64,000 nucleotides of DNA from Hortaea werneckii (taxonomy: Eukaryota > Ascomycota > Dothideomycetes > Mycosphaerellales > Teratosphaeriaceae), in NCBI GenBank assembly GCA_037044905.1, contig JBAOKB010000166.1, forward strand, positions 124,001 through 188,000, written 5' to 3'. How positions within the stretch are numbered: position 1 is the first letter of the stretch; each line of letters begins with the position of its first letter. Position numbers and translations under genes: made by a program. The notes under the pieces were generated by a model. It saw nothing but the letters and a program-made list of their open reading frames with translations, ran no database searches and was not told where the DNA came from. Shown here one piece after another: positions 53,505 through 63,877 of the stretch.

Positions 53505-54692
53505 CTATCCCCCCTCCTCCCCCTTATCAATCCCCTCCACCACGCTCCGAAACCTCTCCGCTATACACACCAGCAGCGTCCCGAGGAGCTGGGTATTCTG
53601 CATCGCGGACAGGAACTTTTGCGGGCAGATCGGACACGTGAGGATGCTGGTGGCGGTTTGCATTGCTGTGCGGAGGGGGGGAGGGTGTGTGGGAAGGAGG
53701 GAGATGAGGGGGACGGGGGTTGGAGGGTCGAGAGGGTGAGGTAGAGGGTTGAGAGGCAGGCGCATGAGGGTGGGGGAGGAGGGATTGCCCTTGGTGTTGG
53801 TGGTTGTCGTGGAGGTCTTGTGGGTTTGGAGGTGGAGGGGTCAGGGGAAAAGCGGTTGTGGTGGTGATAGGGGGTAGGAGAGTTGAAAGAAGATTCCCGT
53901 CGTCTCCCCATGCTCCTCTTGTTCCTGGTGCTGGTATTGGTAGGCCATCGCTAGGCGAATTGTTCTGCTTCGAGGCATCACCTTCCCCAACTCCCCACCT
54001 CGCTCCCCCGTTCGAGGCATCCTTCCCCATCTCCGCTTGCCGCGGCGGCAGCAGCAGCTCAGGAGGGACGTTGAGGTTGGGCGGACTAATCCCTTCACTG
54101 AGGAAATTGGTGGCGAAATACGGTGTCAGACCCGGTAGTGCATCCTGCCCTGGAGTCTCGGCTGACCAATTGTTGGAGGAGAACCAGGAAGGAAGATTTT
54201 CGTCGCCGTTTCCGAGGAATTTTTCGAAATCCTCCCAGGTGGTCCAGTCTGAGGCCAGTGTCGCGTCGGCGGCGGCAGTATTCTGATTCGTCTGTGAAAA
54301 GTCGAGAGTAAAGGGCGGCAGATCTGAGTCCTTCTCGCCGCCCATTTGACTCGGTTTCGATGTCGATGGAAGTGGCGCTGAGTGCTCCTCCTGCTGCCGA
54401 GAATAGAAAGCCTCTCCATCTTCCTCAGCGGCTCCCACCCGCTGTCGCTTCTTCGGCCGCCCCATCTGCTTCTGCGGGCTGTAGATACATTGAATCCCTT
54501 CGCGGACACAGCGGGAGCAAGCTGGTTGTTCACCCGTACATTTGAGTTTTTTGAGCCGGCACTCATCGCAAGCTGCGCGGAGTTTAGGGTTGGATTGTGA
54601 GGGATGGGCAGTGTTGGTCCGGTATTTGGCGGATAGAGAGATTGGGGAGTCGGTTGGGAGGGAAATTGGGCGTGATTGAAATGGCGGAGCAT
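53505..54692 (-). CDS. Zn2Cys6 transcription factor, three frameshifts
   Basis: The ATG at 54692 (MLRHFNHAQFPSQPTPQSLY) leads, through one missing base in the A run complementary to 54583-54585, into the zinc cluster AACDECRLKKLKCTGEQPAC continuing SRCVREGIQC (C-x2-C-x6-C-x6-C-x2-C-x6-C), then the basic PKKRQRV. After a Pro/His-rich middle two more shifts, at the G runs 53768-53770 and 53675-53681, join SCACLSTLYLTLSTLQ to LRTAMQTATSILTCPICPQK and FLSAMQNTQLLGTLLVCIAE. This CxC...CPxC C-terminal block recurs in AflR-like fungal regulators. A TAG at 53505 ends the frame, but the true C-terminus may lie further downstream (see 52974-53459). Confidence 0.78.
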
Positions 54693-55477
54693 CCTAGAAA
54701 TTTCCGCCTCTCTCTTCACTCCTTTGGATGGGTTCGTGATGGGCAATTGGCAGTTGTCTACTGTGTCAGAACCATCGGTCCTGTGGTTGAAGCTCAGAGG
54801 TCTGAATCATAAAGCTGAGGGGATCAAGATGGAAGTGAAACCAAGTTGACTCTAGTTGTTAGGTTTCAGCTGAAGTGAGCATGTTGTGGACACCTGAGAT
54901 CCTACGTTGGATTGGGAATGAGCACTAGAGCCGCCATTGGTTAGAACCTTGGAAGCACTGTAGTGGCCACTCGTACTACTTGGACTCATCATTACCTACC
55001 ACAGTACCTAGGTAGTCATGCCTGCCTGATCTGTCAGCATTACCCCGCTACGTATCTCGGGCTGCCTTACTACAGTACTGTACCAACCATGTGTGTACTG
55101 AGGATGTCGCTCCTTAGCGACGGGTGCATCCGTTAGTCTCACGACATTTCTAGCTCACAAGTAGCCTCCAAATGCCGTCCATCAAGGTTGCTTGCGGTGG
55201 ATTGAGGTCAGTTGATTATTTTGGACAGTTGCCCGCGACTCGCGACAGGCTGATACAGCGATTGCAACGCTCAACCGGTTGGCTGATGGCATGCCGGCCG
55301 GCCGGATAAGGTTTGGCACTAGCTGCCAGCGTCGGACCCTGCCGAGGGAGCCGAATGATCCCTGTCGGGCTGCCAAAAAAGTTCGAATCTGCGAATTGCA
55401 GCTAAATCCGAGGGGAAGAAGAAGAAGCTGTACACATTTCGCTGCACCCCGACAGTGGTTGGCGACAAGGCTTCAGA
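54693..55477. promoter_or_regulatory. divergent promoter region, Zn2Cys6 gene / ERB1
   Basis: 785 nt between divergent starts, containing TACCTAGGTA-like palindromic text near 55002-55015. No gene-like frame. Confidence 0.5.
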
Positions 55478-57907
55478 ATGGCACCGCAAAGAGCTGGACA
55501 AAAGCGCAAGGTCGTCGAGGTCCCACGACCTGAGCCTGAGAAGCAGTGGGAGCAAGAAGATGAGGAAGAGCTGGACGATGAGCTTGATGGTGCTTTGATT
55601 GATGACGGCGACAGCGAGGACGAAAGCGAGGAGGAAATTGACGAGGATGACGAGGATGAGGACGTCGATGATGAAGATGAGGAGCTGGACAGCGATGAGA
55701 TTCCCTCGTCCGAAGATGAGGAGGACGTCCGCCAACAGTTGCGCGACCTGAAGACGACCAGCAACACCAACACCAAGCGCGCGAGCACTCCGCCGGAGAA
55801 GCTGGTTGGCAGCGACACGGGACGTGACATCAGCGCCATCTCTCCTGAGACCCCGGTACATCCGCTGCAGGAGGATGACGATGACAAGCCGAACTACCGC
55901 ATCGACACCGATGCCAATGGCAACCCCCGCTACGTCTATGGCGAAATCGACCCGGCCTACGATTCAGACGACTCCGAGGCGCCAGCAACCACCAACACCA
56001 TCGGCAACATCCCGCTGTCCTATTACGATGCATACCCGCACATTGGCTACGACATCAACGGCAAACGTATCGCGCGCCCGGCCAAGGGAGAGGCATTGGA
56101 CTCACTCCTCGACAGCATTGACCTGCCCGAAGGCTGGACAGGCTTGACTGACCCTACCACTGGCAAGCCTATGCAGCTGACCAAGGACCAGCTGGAGACC
56201 CTCAAGAAGCTCACTCGTAATGAAACACCAGGTGATGGTTACGATCCCTACCCGGAGATGGTCTACTACTTCACCGGCAAGGAGGAGGTCATGCCGCTCT
56301 CCGCCGCCCCAGAACCCAAGCGACGCTTTGTGCCGTCGTCACATGAGCATCGCCGGGTCATGAAGATGGTCAAGGCGATCAAGGAAGGTCGCATCCAACC
56401 CTTCCGCGAGCAGACCGAAGAGGATCGCGAGCGTCAGGAGCAGGAGGAGGAGTTTGCTTCCTATGACGTCTGGGCGAATGAAGAGCCCCAGCCAGACCAT
56501 GTCATGAACGTCCCTGCACCCAAGCTTCCGCCGCCGGGATACGAGGAGAGTTACCACCCACCGGCGGAATACCTCCCCGACAACGCTGAGAAAGCCGCTT
56601 GGGAGCAGCAGGACGAAGAGGACCGCGACCGTGACTTCCTCCCGCGCGATCACGCCGCACTGCGTCGTGTGCCTGGTTACGAGCGTTTCGTGAAGGAGAA
56701 GTTTGAGCGCTGTCTCGACCTCTACCTTGCTCCTCGTGTGCGGCGAAGCAAACTGAACATCGACCCAGAGTCACTGCTTCCCAAACTTCCTGATCCTCAG
56801 GAGCTCAAGCCGTTCCCCACCACGTGCGCAGCCGTATGCCGGGGTCACGAAGGGAGGGTGAGAAGTCTGGCATTTGATCCTGAGGGAAGGTACATAGCGA
56901 GTGGAGGGGATGATGGTTCAGTTCGAATCTGGGAGGTTACGACAGGCAAACAGCTATGGCGAGTCAAGTTGTCCGCGAGCGAAGCGGTGAACGTAGTCAC
57001 TTGGCGACCAGGAAAGGACACTTTCATCCTCGCGGCCGCATGCGGTGAAGAGGTCTACTTCATGGTTCCACAGGGTGACCTCTGCGATCCAGAGGTCGAA
57101 ACTGCCAGCCGCGCCATCCTCGACGCCGGCTTCGGTCACGCCACTCAACAACAACCCACCACCAAGACCGCCAGCGGAGCCGAAAAGCCCCGCTCAGCAT
57201 CCTGGACTCGCCCCAACCCCACCATGCAAGACAAGGGCATCCTCCTAACCCTGACCCTCCGCTCGACCCCGAAAACCCTCACCTTCCACCGTCGCGGCGA
57301 CTACTTCACGACCGTGTCCCCGACCTCCCCGACCCCCTCCACCTCCATCGCCATCCACACCCTCAGCAAACACCTTACCCAACACCCCTTCAAACGCCTC
57401 AAGGGCCTCCCGCAAACCTCCTGCTTCCACCCCAGCAAACCCCTCTTCTTCCTCTCCACCCGCCAACGCATCCGCATCTACGACCTCCAGAACCAGAAGC
57501 TCGAAAAAGAACTCCAACCGGGTTCCCGCTGGATCTCCTCCATCTCCCTGCACCCGCAGGGCAACAACCTGCTCGTCGCGGGCTACGACAAGAAACTCCT
57601 CTGGCACGACCTCGATCTCGGCACGACGCCGTATAAGACGCTGCGGTACCATTCTAAGGCTATCCGGTCCGTGGCTTTCCATCCGAAACTGCCGCTGTTT
57701 GCCGACGCCAGCGATGATGGGTCCCTGCAGGTTTTCCACGGGAAAGTCGTCGGTGATAGTTTGGAGAATGCGACGGTTGTGCCGCTGAAGGTGCTGAGGG
57801 GTCATAGGGTCGTTAGGGAGTTGGGCGTGTTGGATGTCGTGTGGCATCCGCGCGAGGCGTGGTGTGTGAGTGCGGGCGCGGATGGGAGTTTGAGGGTGTG
57901 GACTTAG
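55478..57907 (+). CDS. ERB1: ribosome biogenesis protein Erb1 (BOP1)
   Basis: Single exon, 809 residues, no break. Erb1 is a nucleolar scaffold of the PeBoW (Nop7-Erb1-Ytm1) complex needed for 27S rRNA processing and 60S assembly. The N-terminus is strongly acidic (EEELDDELDGALIDDGDSED). The BOP1NT region follows: PLSYYDAYPHIGYDINGKRI, YDPYPEMVYYFTGKEEVMPL, SSHEHRRVMKMVKAIKEGRI, FLPRDHAALRRVPGYERFVK and ERCLDLYLAPRVRRSKLNID. The C-terminal beta-propeller includes CRGHEGRVRSLAFDPEGRYI, ASGGDDGSVRIWEV, FHPKLPLFADASDDGSLQVF and the final SAGADGSLRVW. Length matches fungal orthologues. Its integrity contrasts with the frameshifted neighbours. Confidence 0.98.
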   Translation: MAPQRAGQKRKVVEVPRPEPEKQWEQEDEEELDDELDGALIDDGDSEDESEEEIDEDDEDEDVDDEDEELDSDEIPSSEDEEDVRQQLRDLKTTSNTNTKRASTPPEKLVGSDTGRDISAISPETPVHPLQEDDDDKPNYRIDTDANGNPRYVYGEIDPAYDSDDSEAPATTNTIGNIPLSYYDAYPHIGYDINGKRIARPAKGEALDSLLDSIDLPEGWTGLTDPTTGKPMQLTKDQLETLKKLTRNETPGDGYDPYPEMVYYFTGKEEVMPLSAAPEPKRRFVPSSHEHRRVMKMVKAIKEGRIQPFREQTEEDRERQEQEEEFASYDVWANEEPQPDHVMNVPAPKLPPPGYEESYHPPAEYLPDNAEKAAWEQQDEEDRDRDFLPRDHAALRRVPGYERFVKEKFERCLDLYLAPRVRRSKLNIDPESLLPKLPDPQELKPFPTTCAAVCRGHEGRVRSLAFDPEGRYIASGGDDGSVRIWEVTTGKQLWRVKLSASEAVNVVTWRPGKDTFILAAACGEEVYFMVPQGDLCDPEVETASRAILDAGFGHATQQQPTTKTASGAEKPRSASWTRPNPTMQDKGILLTLTLRSTPKTLTFHRRGDYFTTVSPTSPTPSTSIAIHTLSKHLTQHPFKRLKGLPQTSCFHPSKPLFFLSTRQRIRIYDLQNQKLEKELQPGSRWISSISLHPQGNNLLVAGYDKKLLWHDLDLGTTPYKTLRYHSKAIRSVAFHPKLPLFADASDDGSLQVFHGKVVGDSLENATVVPLKVLRGHRVVRELGVLDVVWHPREAWCVSAGADGSLRVWT

Positions 57908-58541
57908 AGAGAGAATCTGGAGATGAGGCGGGTTTTGTGGAAGTGGAAACTTGAGAGTTTTCGTGCGTTGGGGTTTTGCTGTGGAAGAGCAGGACGGGTG
58001 AGGGAGGGGAGGGAAAAGTCGGCGACTTTTCGAGACAAAAGGAAAGGGCTCCCTGCCTTTTCAACTGTGCCTCTTCCGTGTGTCGGATGGAGAAGGATGA
58101 CAGATGCCACGGGCTTCCTGTAGCGGCGAAGTGGAGGTACAAGAAAATGGGAAGAAAATGAGGTTGAACAGATGGCGCAGAAAACAGAAAAAAGTGCTCG
58201 AATTTGAATGAAGGAAGGAAGTGTGGTGGAAGTTGACGTTGTCGACGATAGCCCTTTTGTAAGGATAGAGTGATGACTGGGACTTTTGTAGAATGGTTTA
58301 ATTTTCATTTCTATGTCATTTTACTGTTTTCAGCTCGTCAAAACTGGTAGTGTTCGATTTTCGCGGCTATTTCCCCATCGAGAGAGGGAGAAGGGAGGAG
58401 TAGAAGGCTACAGGATGTGTATTTTGGAAGGGATAATACTGGCACCATTTCTCTCTCGGTGGAAGATTGTCTTCTGGACTGGTGTGCTGGATAGTAGAAG
58501 GTTGGCCTGGGAAAACTTGGAGGTCGGGGCCGGGGCTTCAA
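57908..58541. other. intergenic, 3' region of ERB1
   Basis: 634 nt with short motif-free frames only. Confidence 0.55.
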
Positions 58542-58837
58542 TCAAAGGCGTCGTTTTCGGCTCTGCACTTCATCGCCTTTCTCCTCCTCTTCCTCCTCTT
58601 CCCACCAGCGCTTGTATCTCGTTATAAACGACAACCACTCCGCGTCTCTTCGCAGCTGGCCCTTCCTCGTGGCGATTTGAAGCTGTTTGTGCGGCCGCGT
58701 CGGGGGCACGATGTTGACCTTTTATGCGATTTTAAGCGAAGCGAAGCGGAAGATCGTTTGGAGAAGAGTGCTGGAGTGGCAAGCATTCCGAAAGCACCAC
58801 CGGCGGGCCCCTTCCACGCCTCGTGTATAGTCGCCAT
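58542..58837 (-). CDS. candidate small basic/acidic protein (about 98 residues), one frameshift
   Basis: From the ATG at 58837 the frame reads MATIHEAWKGPAGGAFGMLA and SKRSSASLRLKSHK. One missing base in the run at 58720-58723 then joins it to VNIVPPTRPHKQLQIATRKG, QLRRDAEWLSFITRYKRWW and a run of seven Glu, ending KRRL at 58542. Both parts show G/C-rich third positions and the junction is at a homopolymer, like the other shifts here. I do not recognise the family. It lies between ERB1 and GIR2, co-oriented with GIR2. The alternative is a chance reading on a non-coding stretch. Confidence 0.42.
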
Positions 58838-58951
58838 TGTTTTTGTCTGGCCGAAAGCAGCGAGGTCTAGGACCTGGCAAGTGGTACCATCCATCCCAAC
58901 CACGTTGACCATACCTCCCTGATCTGCAGAGAGTCGAAACGCCCATGTTCT

Positions 58952-59659
58952 TCAACCGCTGACCTTCACATTCCGCATCCCCTCCATAACATCGTCCCCC
59001 TCCTCCTCCTCATCATCCTCAAACGCATTCTTCGTCGCGATACCGGACTCCCACAGCTGCTTCCCCGTCATCTTCTTCTCCTCAGGCTTATACCCCCTCT
59101 TCTTCTTATCCTCGGCCTCCTGCTCCTCCTTCCGTCGCTTCGCCCGCTCCGCCATCTCCTTCTGGAAACCCTCGCGCCACGCGAGGAACGTCTCCCGTGT
59201 CACCTTCTGCCCTTCGAATTTCTTGTTCTCTTCTTCTTCCGCTTTCGCGGCTTCCATGTCTTTCGCGGCTTGGATCGCCTGTTGGCGTTCGCTGATGAGC
59301 AGTTCGGCTGAGTCTTTGAGTGTGCTGACTAGGGTGAAGACCATGGCCATGCCGAGGCTTTCTTCGATTGTCGGTTGGAGGGCTTCCAGCAGGCGGGCTT
59401 TGTCTTCTTGCAGGTTCAGGTGGGGATGCTTGGGGGCGTTGTGCGGTTGGGTGATGTCGAGTTCGGGGGCTACGTCTGGGTAGGCTTCCGGGTACCGGAC
59501 AGTGAGGATGAGGATGGGGTCGGGCGTCTCATCTTCGGGCTCCTTGCTGACTTCGATGGTGGTTGTTACCCGGTATTCCGTGTCGGAAATGTCTTGGATT
59601 TCGTCGGGGAAGATGGAGTCGAGGACTTCTCGCTCTTCTTTCTGTTCTTCTCGTCCCAT
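58952..59659 (-). CDS. GIR2: RWD-domain protein Gir2 (RWDD1/DFRP2-like)
   Basis: Single exon, 235 residues. The N-terminal RWD domain (EEREVLDSIFPDEIQDISDT, ILTVRYPEAYPDVAPELDIT, ARLLEALQPTIEESLGMAMV) is followed by a long charged helix (AAKDMEAAKAEEEENKKFEG) and the DFRP-type C-terminus (TRETFLAWREGFQKEMAERA, KKMTGKQLWESG). Gir2 binds Gcn1 through the RWD domain and the DRG-family GTPase Rbg2, acting on translating ribosomes. The C-terminal acidic stretch (EDDEEEEGDDVMEG) is typical. Length and start are normal. Intact. Confidence 0.93.
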   Translation of the reverse strand: MGREEQKEEREVLDSIFPDEIQDISDTEYRVTTTIEVSKEPEDETPDPILILTVRYPEAYPDVAPELDITQPHNAPKHPHLNLQEDKARLLEALQPTIEESLGMAMVFTLVSTLKDSAELLISERQQAIQAAKDMEAAKAEEEENKKFEGQKVTRETFLAWREGFQKEMAERAKRRKEEQEAEDKKKRGYKPEEKKMTGKQLWESGIATKNAFEDDEEEEGDDVMEGMRNVKVSG

Positions 59660-60210
59660 TTTGCTGGAATGTCGAATTCCCTCCGATCGGCCTCAAGTGG
59701 ACGTGATAATTAGTTTGGCTTCGTCACCGGTTGAAATGAGCCTCGTTGCTCTGGTTGGTGTGATGTCAAAAAGATGTTTGAGCAAGACGAGTTGCCGATC
59801 CTCCCACCAAGCCCCGCCTACTGGCTTGAATTGGGTGGCCTCAGGCAGGTACGATTTCTCTGAAATTCAACCTCGGAAGGTCCCCATTATCGATGTATTT
59901 AGAAGGGGAAATGAACAGTGAAGTGATGAAGGTCGATTAGTCTATTTCGGGTAGCCGGTTCGACGTATGCATCGGCCATTCGAAAGAATACATTGCTATA
60001 CCAAGGTTCGCCCCCTTAAAACCAGCAACACGCAAGGAGCAATCTGTAAAGCGATTGGGATCTTGACAAACCCCATGCCCCTCCATACGCAGCAAGTGAA
60101 AAGCATCATATAGCCACATCCCCTCGCCGGTAGGCATTGCAAAAATCTACCATCCGTTAAGCACCTTGTCACAGCACAGACTCTTCTTTGATCGGCACAT
60201 CGTCCATCGT
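59660..60210. other. intergenic, nothing seen
   Basis: 551 nt between GIR2 and the F-box-like gene. It should hold the GIR2 promoter. No gene-like frame. Confidence 0.55.
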
Positions 60211-61049
60211 TCACCAGACTGCCAGCGTTTCAGTCTTTGAAGTAAGCCACCCCTGAGATTGTTTGTATCTACGTTTCCCTCCACACTCCTTGCACTTCGA
60301 CGACCCTCCCTTGAGAATATCTGTACAGCGGTGTTCGGACGCGATGTTGAACATCGCCTCGAGAAAGTCGAGGAGTTTGGTGTCGGAGGCGCGGGCGCTG
60401 TGGTCTTCAGCCAGATGGAAGAGACCGCAAAAGCAGAGGTCTGCATAGCAACCCTCACGCGTCTCGACCTTGAGAGATCCGCTGTCGTTGCTGTTCATCT
60501 CCAAATTAGTGACCATATCTGGGTTGGACATGTTCTTAAAAGCTTTGACGTACAGTGAGACACTCAGCTTGACCCATAACTGCTTGATCTGCTCGTAGCT
60601 CTGCACTTCAACCTTAGTGCAAAATCTGTAATCAATTTTGACTTTCTTGATCTTTTTCGCAAACGGACCCATCATCTTCCTGAACTCCGTGATATAGTCG
60701 GCATGCAACTTTTCCATGGTGCTCGCGTTGGACATGCAGAAGGTGTTCTCCACGACGTAGATTGGCCTGACTTCGGAGTAAAAGGTTCGACAGGTCAGCG
60801 CTAGGGGTAAGGGTGAGGCTTCAAATTGATGAGGAGGGGACGACGGCCAGCTTTTCCGCACTCCGCCTTCGAGCGACGGCGGTCGACATCGCCGAGATAA
60901 AGCTGGATTGGTGTGCTGTTGACAACAACGTAGCGGTAGATGATAGTACGGAGCTCCGGCGGCAGCTTCAGGAATGGTGCGTTGTTTTCGCCGCCACCAG
61001 CATCATCGCGAAGACCAGGCGCCCCGGGAGTAGCTCCCTTGCATACCAT
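60211..61049 (-). CDS. F-box-like fungal protein, one frameshift
   Basis: From the ATG at 61049 (MVCKGATPGAPG) the protein has an F-box-like motif, FLKLPPELRTIIYRYVVVNS, then RSKAECGKAGRRPLLINLKP. One base is missing from a C run near 60804, after which LPLALTCRTFYSEVRPIYVV and ENTFCMSNAS continue to the stop at 60211, about 279 residues. This organisation (LPPELR..IYR, then LxLTCRxxYxExRPIYY-type text) is the common F-box-like layout of Dothideomycete multigene families. F-box proteins recruit substrates to SCF ubiquitin ligases, but no substrate is known here. The C-terminal part has a CKECGGKRRYK Cys pair. Confidence 0.72.
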
Positions 61050-62107
61050 ACTGATTGTGTGTACAATCAATGGAGACACTTCCAGAGGGGTGACGTGGCT
61101 GTAGAAGAGTTCGCGGTGACGATTCGTGAAGAGAGGCCTTGTGCCTGGTCGCACGTCCAAGTCCAAAGGAGGCTTCCCTCCTAGCACACCTTGAATTTAT
61201 AAGACAAAGGACTCACTAGTGTGTGAAAGCTCGAATCATCGCCATCGCTCGGGTGTTTGGGCCTCGTGATGAAGCTATCGCTCAATCGATCCGCCGGTAG
61301 CCGAGACTCGAGGGACAGTGAACAGCCGGCGACGATGCTCTCGACGCACGTCAATCGTTCGGCACATTACCTGGTTTTGTAAGTTCTCTTTCCTATCGCA
61401 GCTGCCATACCTTATCTGATGGGTCCGAATGCTTTGCAAGACATCAAAGTTCGAGTATATGTACTTGCTAACTCAAGTATCTTGGCTTGCTAGTTCGAGT
61501 GTATTGGTTTGCATGCCAAATCACCTTCATGTAGAAAGCGATACTAGAGTATCCACAATTCTCAAGGGATAGTAAAGGGGTCTTACTTTCTAAATACCTT
61601 TTTGTGTGTTGGTTGCAAATAGTAACATAATCTGTGCTTGCAGCTCACCTGACCACGATGCTGCGTACTGGCATCTTGCAACGAGCCTAGAAGAAACAAC
61701 AGGGCATGACTTTGGGCTTTGATACCATCTATTCATCGCCCATAAGACATGATCATTGTCGACATATGGAATATGGTCTCGGATGTAGCCAATGCAAGTT
61801 GATATTCCAATTCAGACGGTATCAATGGTGGAGCTTCCCATACATATGCTTATCGATCAGGCGGCCGGACTGAGAATCGTTTCGAGCGCCAGGTTATTGG
61901 GTAGACGATGGGAAGGCATCGTTGGTGGTAGATGAGGGGAAAGTCTAAGGTGAAATTGAGATAGCATGACGTTGGATGCCCAGCGTGCATGGACCATATG
62001 GAGGAAATGGCACCCTACCCGGCGCAGCCCGGCAAGCAGGACACATTTTCCGTGGCAATACATCCACCTTGCAACATAACCCCTTCTGAGACCGCAATAT
62101 TTTCAAA
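61050..62107. promoter_or_regulatory. 1-kb divergent region with diverged short direct repeats
   Basis: Between the F-box-like gene and the DHCR24-like gene. AT-richer than its neighbours. It contains imperfect tandem 21-22-nt units at about 61464-61506 (CTTGCTAACTCAAGTATC-type). No gene is seen. Confidence 0.5.
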
Positions 62108-63762
62108 ATGGAACAGCACCAAGAAGCCGTGTCGAAGATCTCGACCGCGATATCCGGCTTTTACCAACGACGGGTACCCTTCCGCTTGTATCATGGCTCA
62201 ACCAATTCGACGCAGGCCCGGAAAGTCGATCCAAGTCGCATGGTCGATACTAGTCTGCTGAACCATGTCATCAGCGTAGACAGGACGAAAATGACTTGTC
62301 TCGTGGAGCCAAATGTGCCGATGGACCAGCTAGTGGATGCTACGATGCCCCACGGCTTCGTTCCGGAGGTTGTTATGGAGTTCCCTGGCATTACAGCAAG
62401 TCTTCCACGTGCTTCATTACGAGAGATTCAATTTGAATACACAGATGACTGACATTGTTGTAGGTTGGCGGAGGCTTCAGCGGTACGGCCGGTGAGAGCT
62501 CAGGTTTCAAATATGGCTTCTTCGAGGACACCGTCAACTGGGTCGAAATCGTTCTCGGCGATGGCGAGATTGTGCGAGCCTCCCGAGAAGAACGATCAGA
62601 TCTCTTCTGGGGAGCCGCAGGGTCATTCGGTACCCTGGGTGTCACGACGCTCTTTGAGCTGAAGCTCATACCGGCCAAGCCGTACGTGGAATTGACGTAT
62701 CATCCCACTAGTTCCGCGGCAGATGCCTTGAGCACAATGCAGACTGCCTGTGACGACGAGACGAATGATTACGTTGATGGCATCATGTTCGCCGAAGACC
62801 ACGGTGCGATCGTGGCTGGCAAACTTACGGATGACCGGGGCCAGTCCTTCCAGCGCTTTAGCCTGGCACAGAACCCTTGGTTTTATATCCATGCCGAGCG
62901 AGCGACGAAAGGTCATGTGGAGTCGCTTGTTTTCACTACACCGCTTCGAGACTATCTGTTTCGCTATGACCGTGGTGCTTTCTGTAAGTCGATTGCCACT
63001 TGTGACCACAACAAAGTCGATGCTAATTGCGACGCGCAGGGACTGGAAAGTACGCCTTTCAGTATTTCATCACGCCGTTCAATCGGATCACGCGCTTTAT
63101 CCTCGAGTAAGTAATGTAGAGCACCTCACATCAACTCTAAATGCTAACCCCGGCAGCTACTTCATGCACACCCGTGTGATGTACCACGCACTCCACGCCT
63201 CAGGCCACGCCTCCAAATACATGATCCAAGACCTGCTCCTCCCCAGCAGCACCGCCGAAGACTTCATCCACTTCGTAAGCAAGAACTTCGGGTTCTGGCC
63301 GCTATGGCTCTGCCCCTTCAAGATCGACCGCCCATTATCCCTACACCCACGCATACCCGAGAGCTCCAAACCCGCGGGCGAGACCAGCACCTACGTTAAC
63401 ATCGGCGTCTGGGGCCCAGGCTCCACCGACTACGGCCGCTTCGTGCAGCAGAACCGGCTCCTGGAGCAGGAAGTCCGCAAGCTAGGCGGCATCAAGTGGT
63501 TATACGCCCAAGCATACTACACCGACGACGAGTTCACCGAGATCTACGACCGCAAATGGTACGAGGCCCTACGGGAGAAATACCATGCGACGTACATGCC
63601 CTACCGTCTCGGACAAAGTCCGCGTGGACATTTCGAAAGCTGCGCAGCCCCCGCCACGTGGTCGGATTGGCTGCGCAGTACGGTGTGGGGTGTCTGGCCC
63701 ATTAGCGGGCTGTATGGAGTTGGAAGACGCTGTACCAAAGAGACTACCTTCTAGCTAAATAA
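62108..63762 (+). CDS. DHCR24/Diminuto-like FAD-binding oxidoreductase, frameshifted C-terminus
   Basis: Four exons: 62108-62395, 62464-62983, 63040-63106 and 63157-63762. The first intron is GC-AG (GCAAGT/TTGTAG), and the others are GTAAGT types. The FAD-binding PCMH-type domain shows FRLYHGSTNSTQ, HVISVDRTKMTCLVEPNVPM, the Gly motif VGGGFSGTAGESSGFKYGFF and RSDLFWGAAGSFGTLGVTTL. The C-terminal part has NIGVWGPG, GGIKWLYAQAYYTDDEFTEI and YDRKWYEALREKYHATYMP. Near 63599-63601 (one extra base), 63648 (one missing in a C run) and 63719 (one missing T) the frame must change to read DKVRVDI, TVWGVWPISGLYGV and WKTLYQRDYLLAK. The family includes delta-24-sterol reductases, but fungal members are of unsettled function. 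It is convergent with INO1. Confidence 0.85.
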
Positions 63763-63877
63763 ACCCTTGTAAAAAAACCCCTTGTCTACCCGACACCAGT
63801 AACGCCATCTCGCCCCGCTTTACAAAGCAGTGAACTGACATCCCATCATCTCCTTCCGTTGCACAAAGCGCAAGAGC

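Noticed and set aside
55375..55400. GTTCGAATCTG resembling a tRNA T-loop
   Set aside because: No matching acceptor stem, D-loop or anticodon arm could be found upstream; similar text occurs inside ERB1 coding sequence.
57245..57847. 200-codon minus-strand frame inside ERB1
   Set aside because: Shadow of the WD40 propeller, with no independent motif.
58467..58922. 151-codon plus-strand frame with a hydrophobic stretch
   Set aside because: The opposite strand gives a more protein-like reading (58837-58542); the hydrophobic run is the complement of a Glu run.
22559..63762. Programmed ribosomal frameshifting as the cause of frame changes
   Set aside because: Too many unrelated genes, different run contexts and no shared slippery-site/structure pattern; error explains it more simply.
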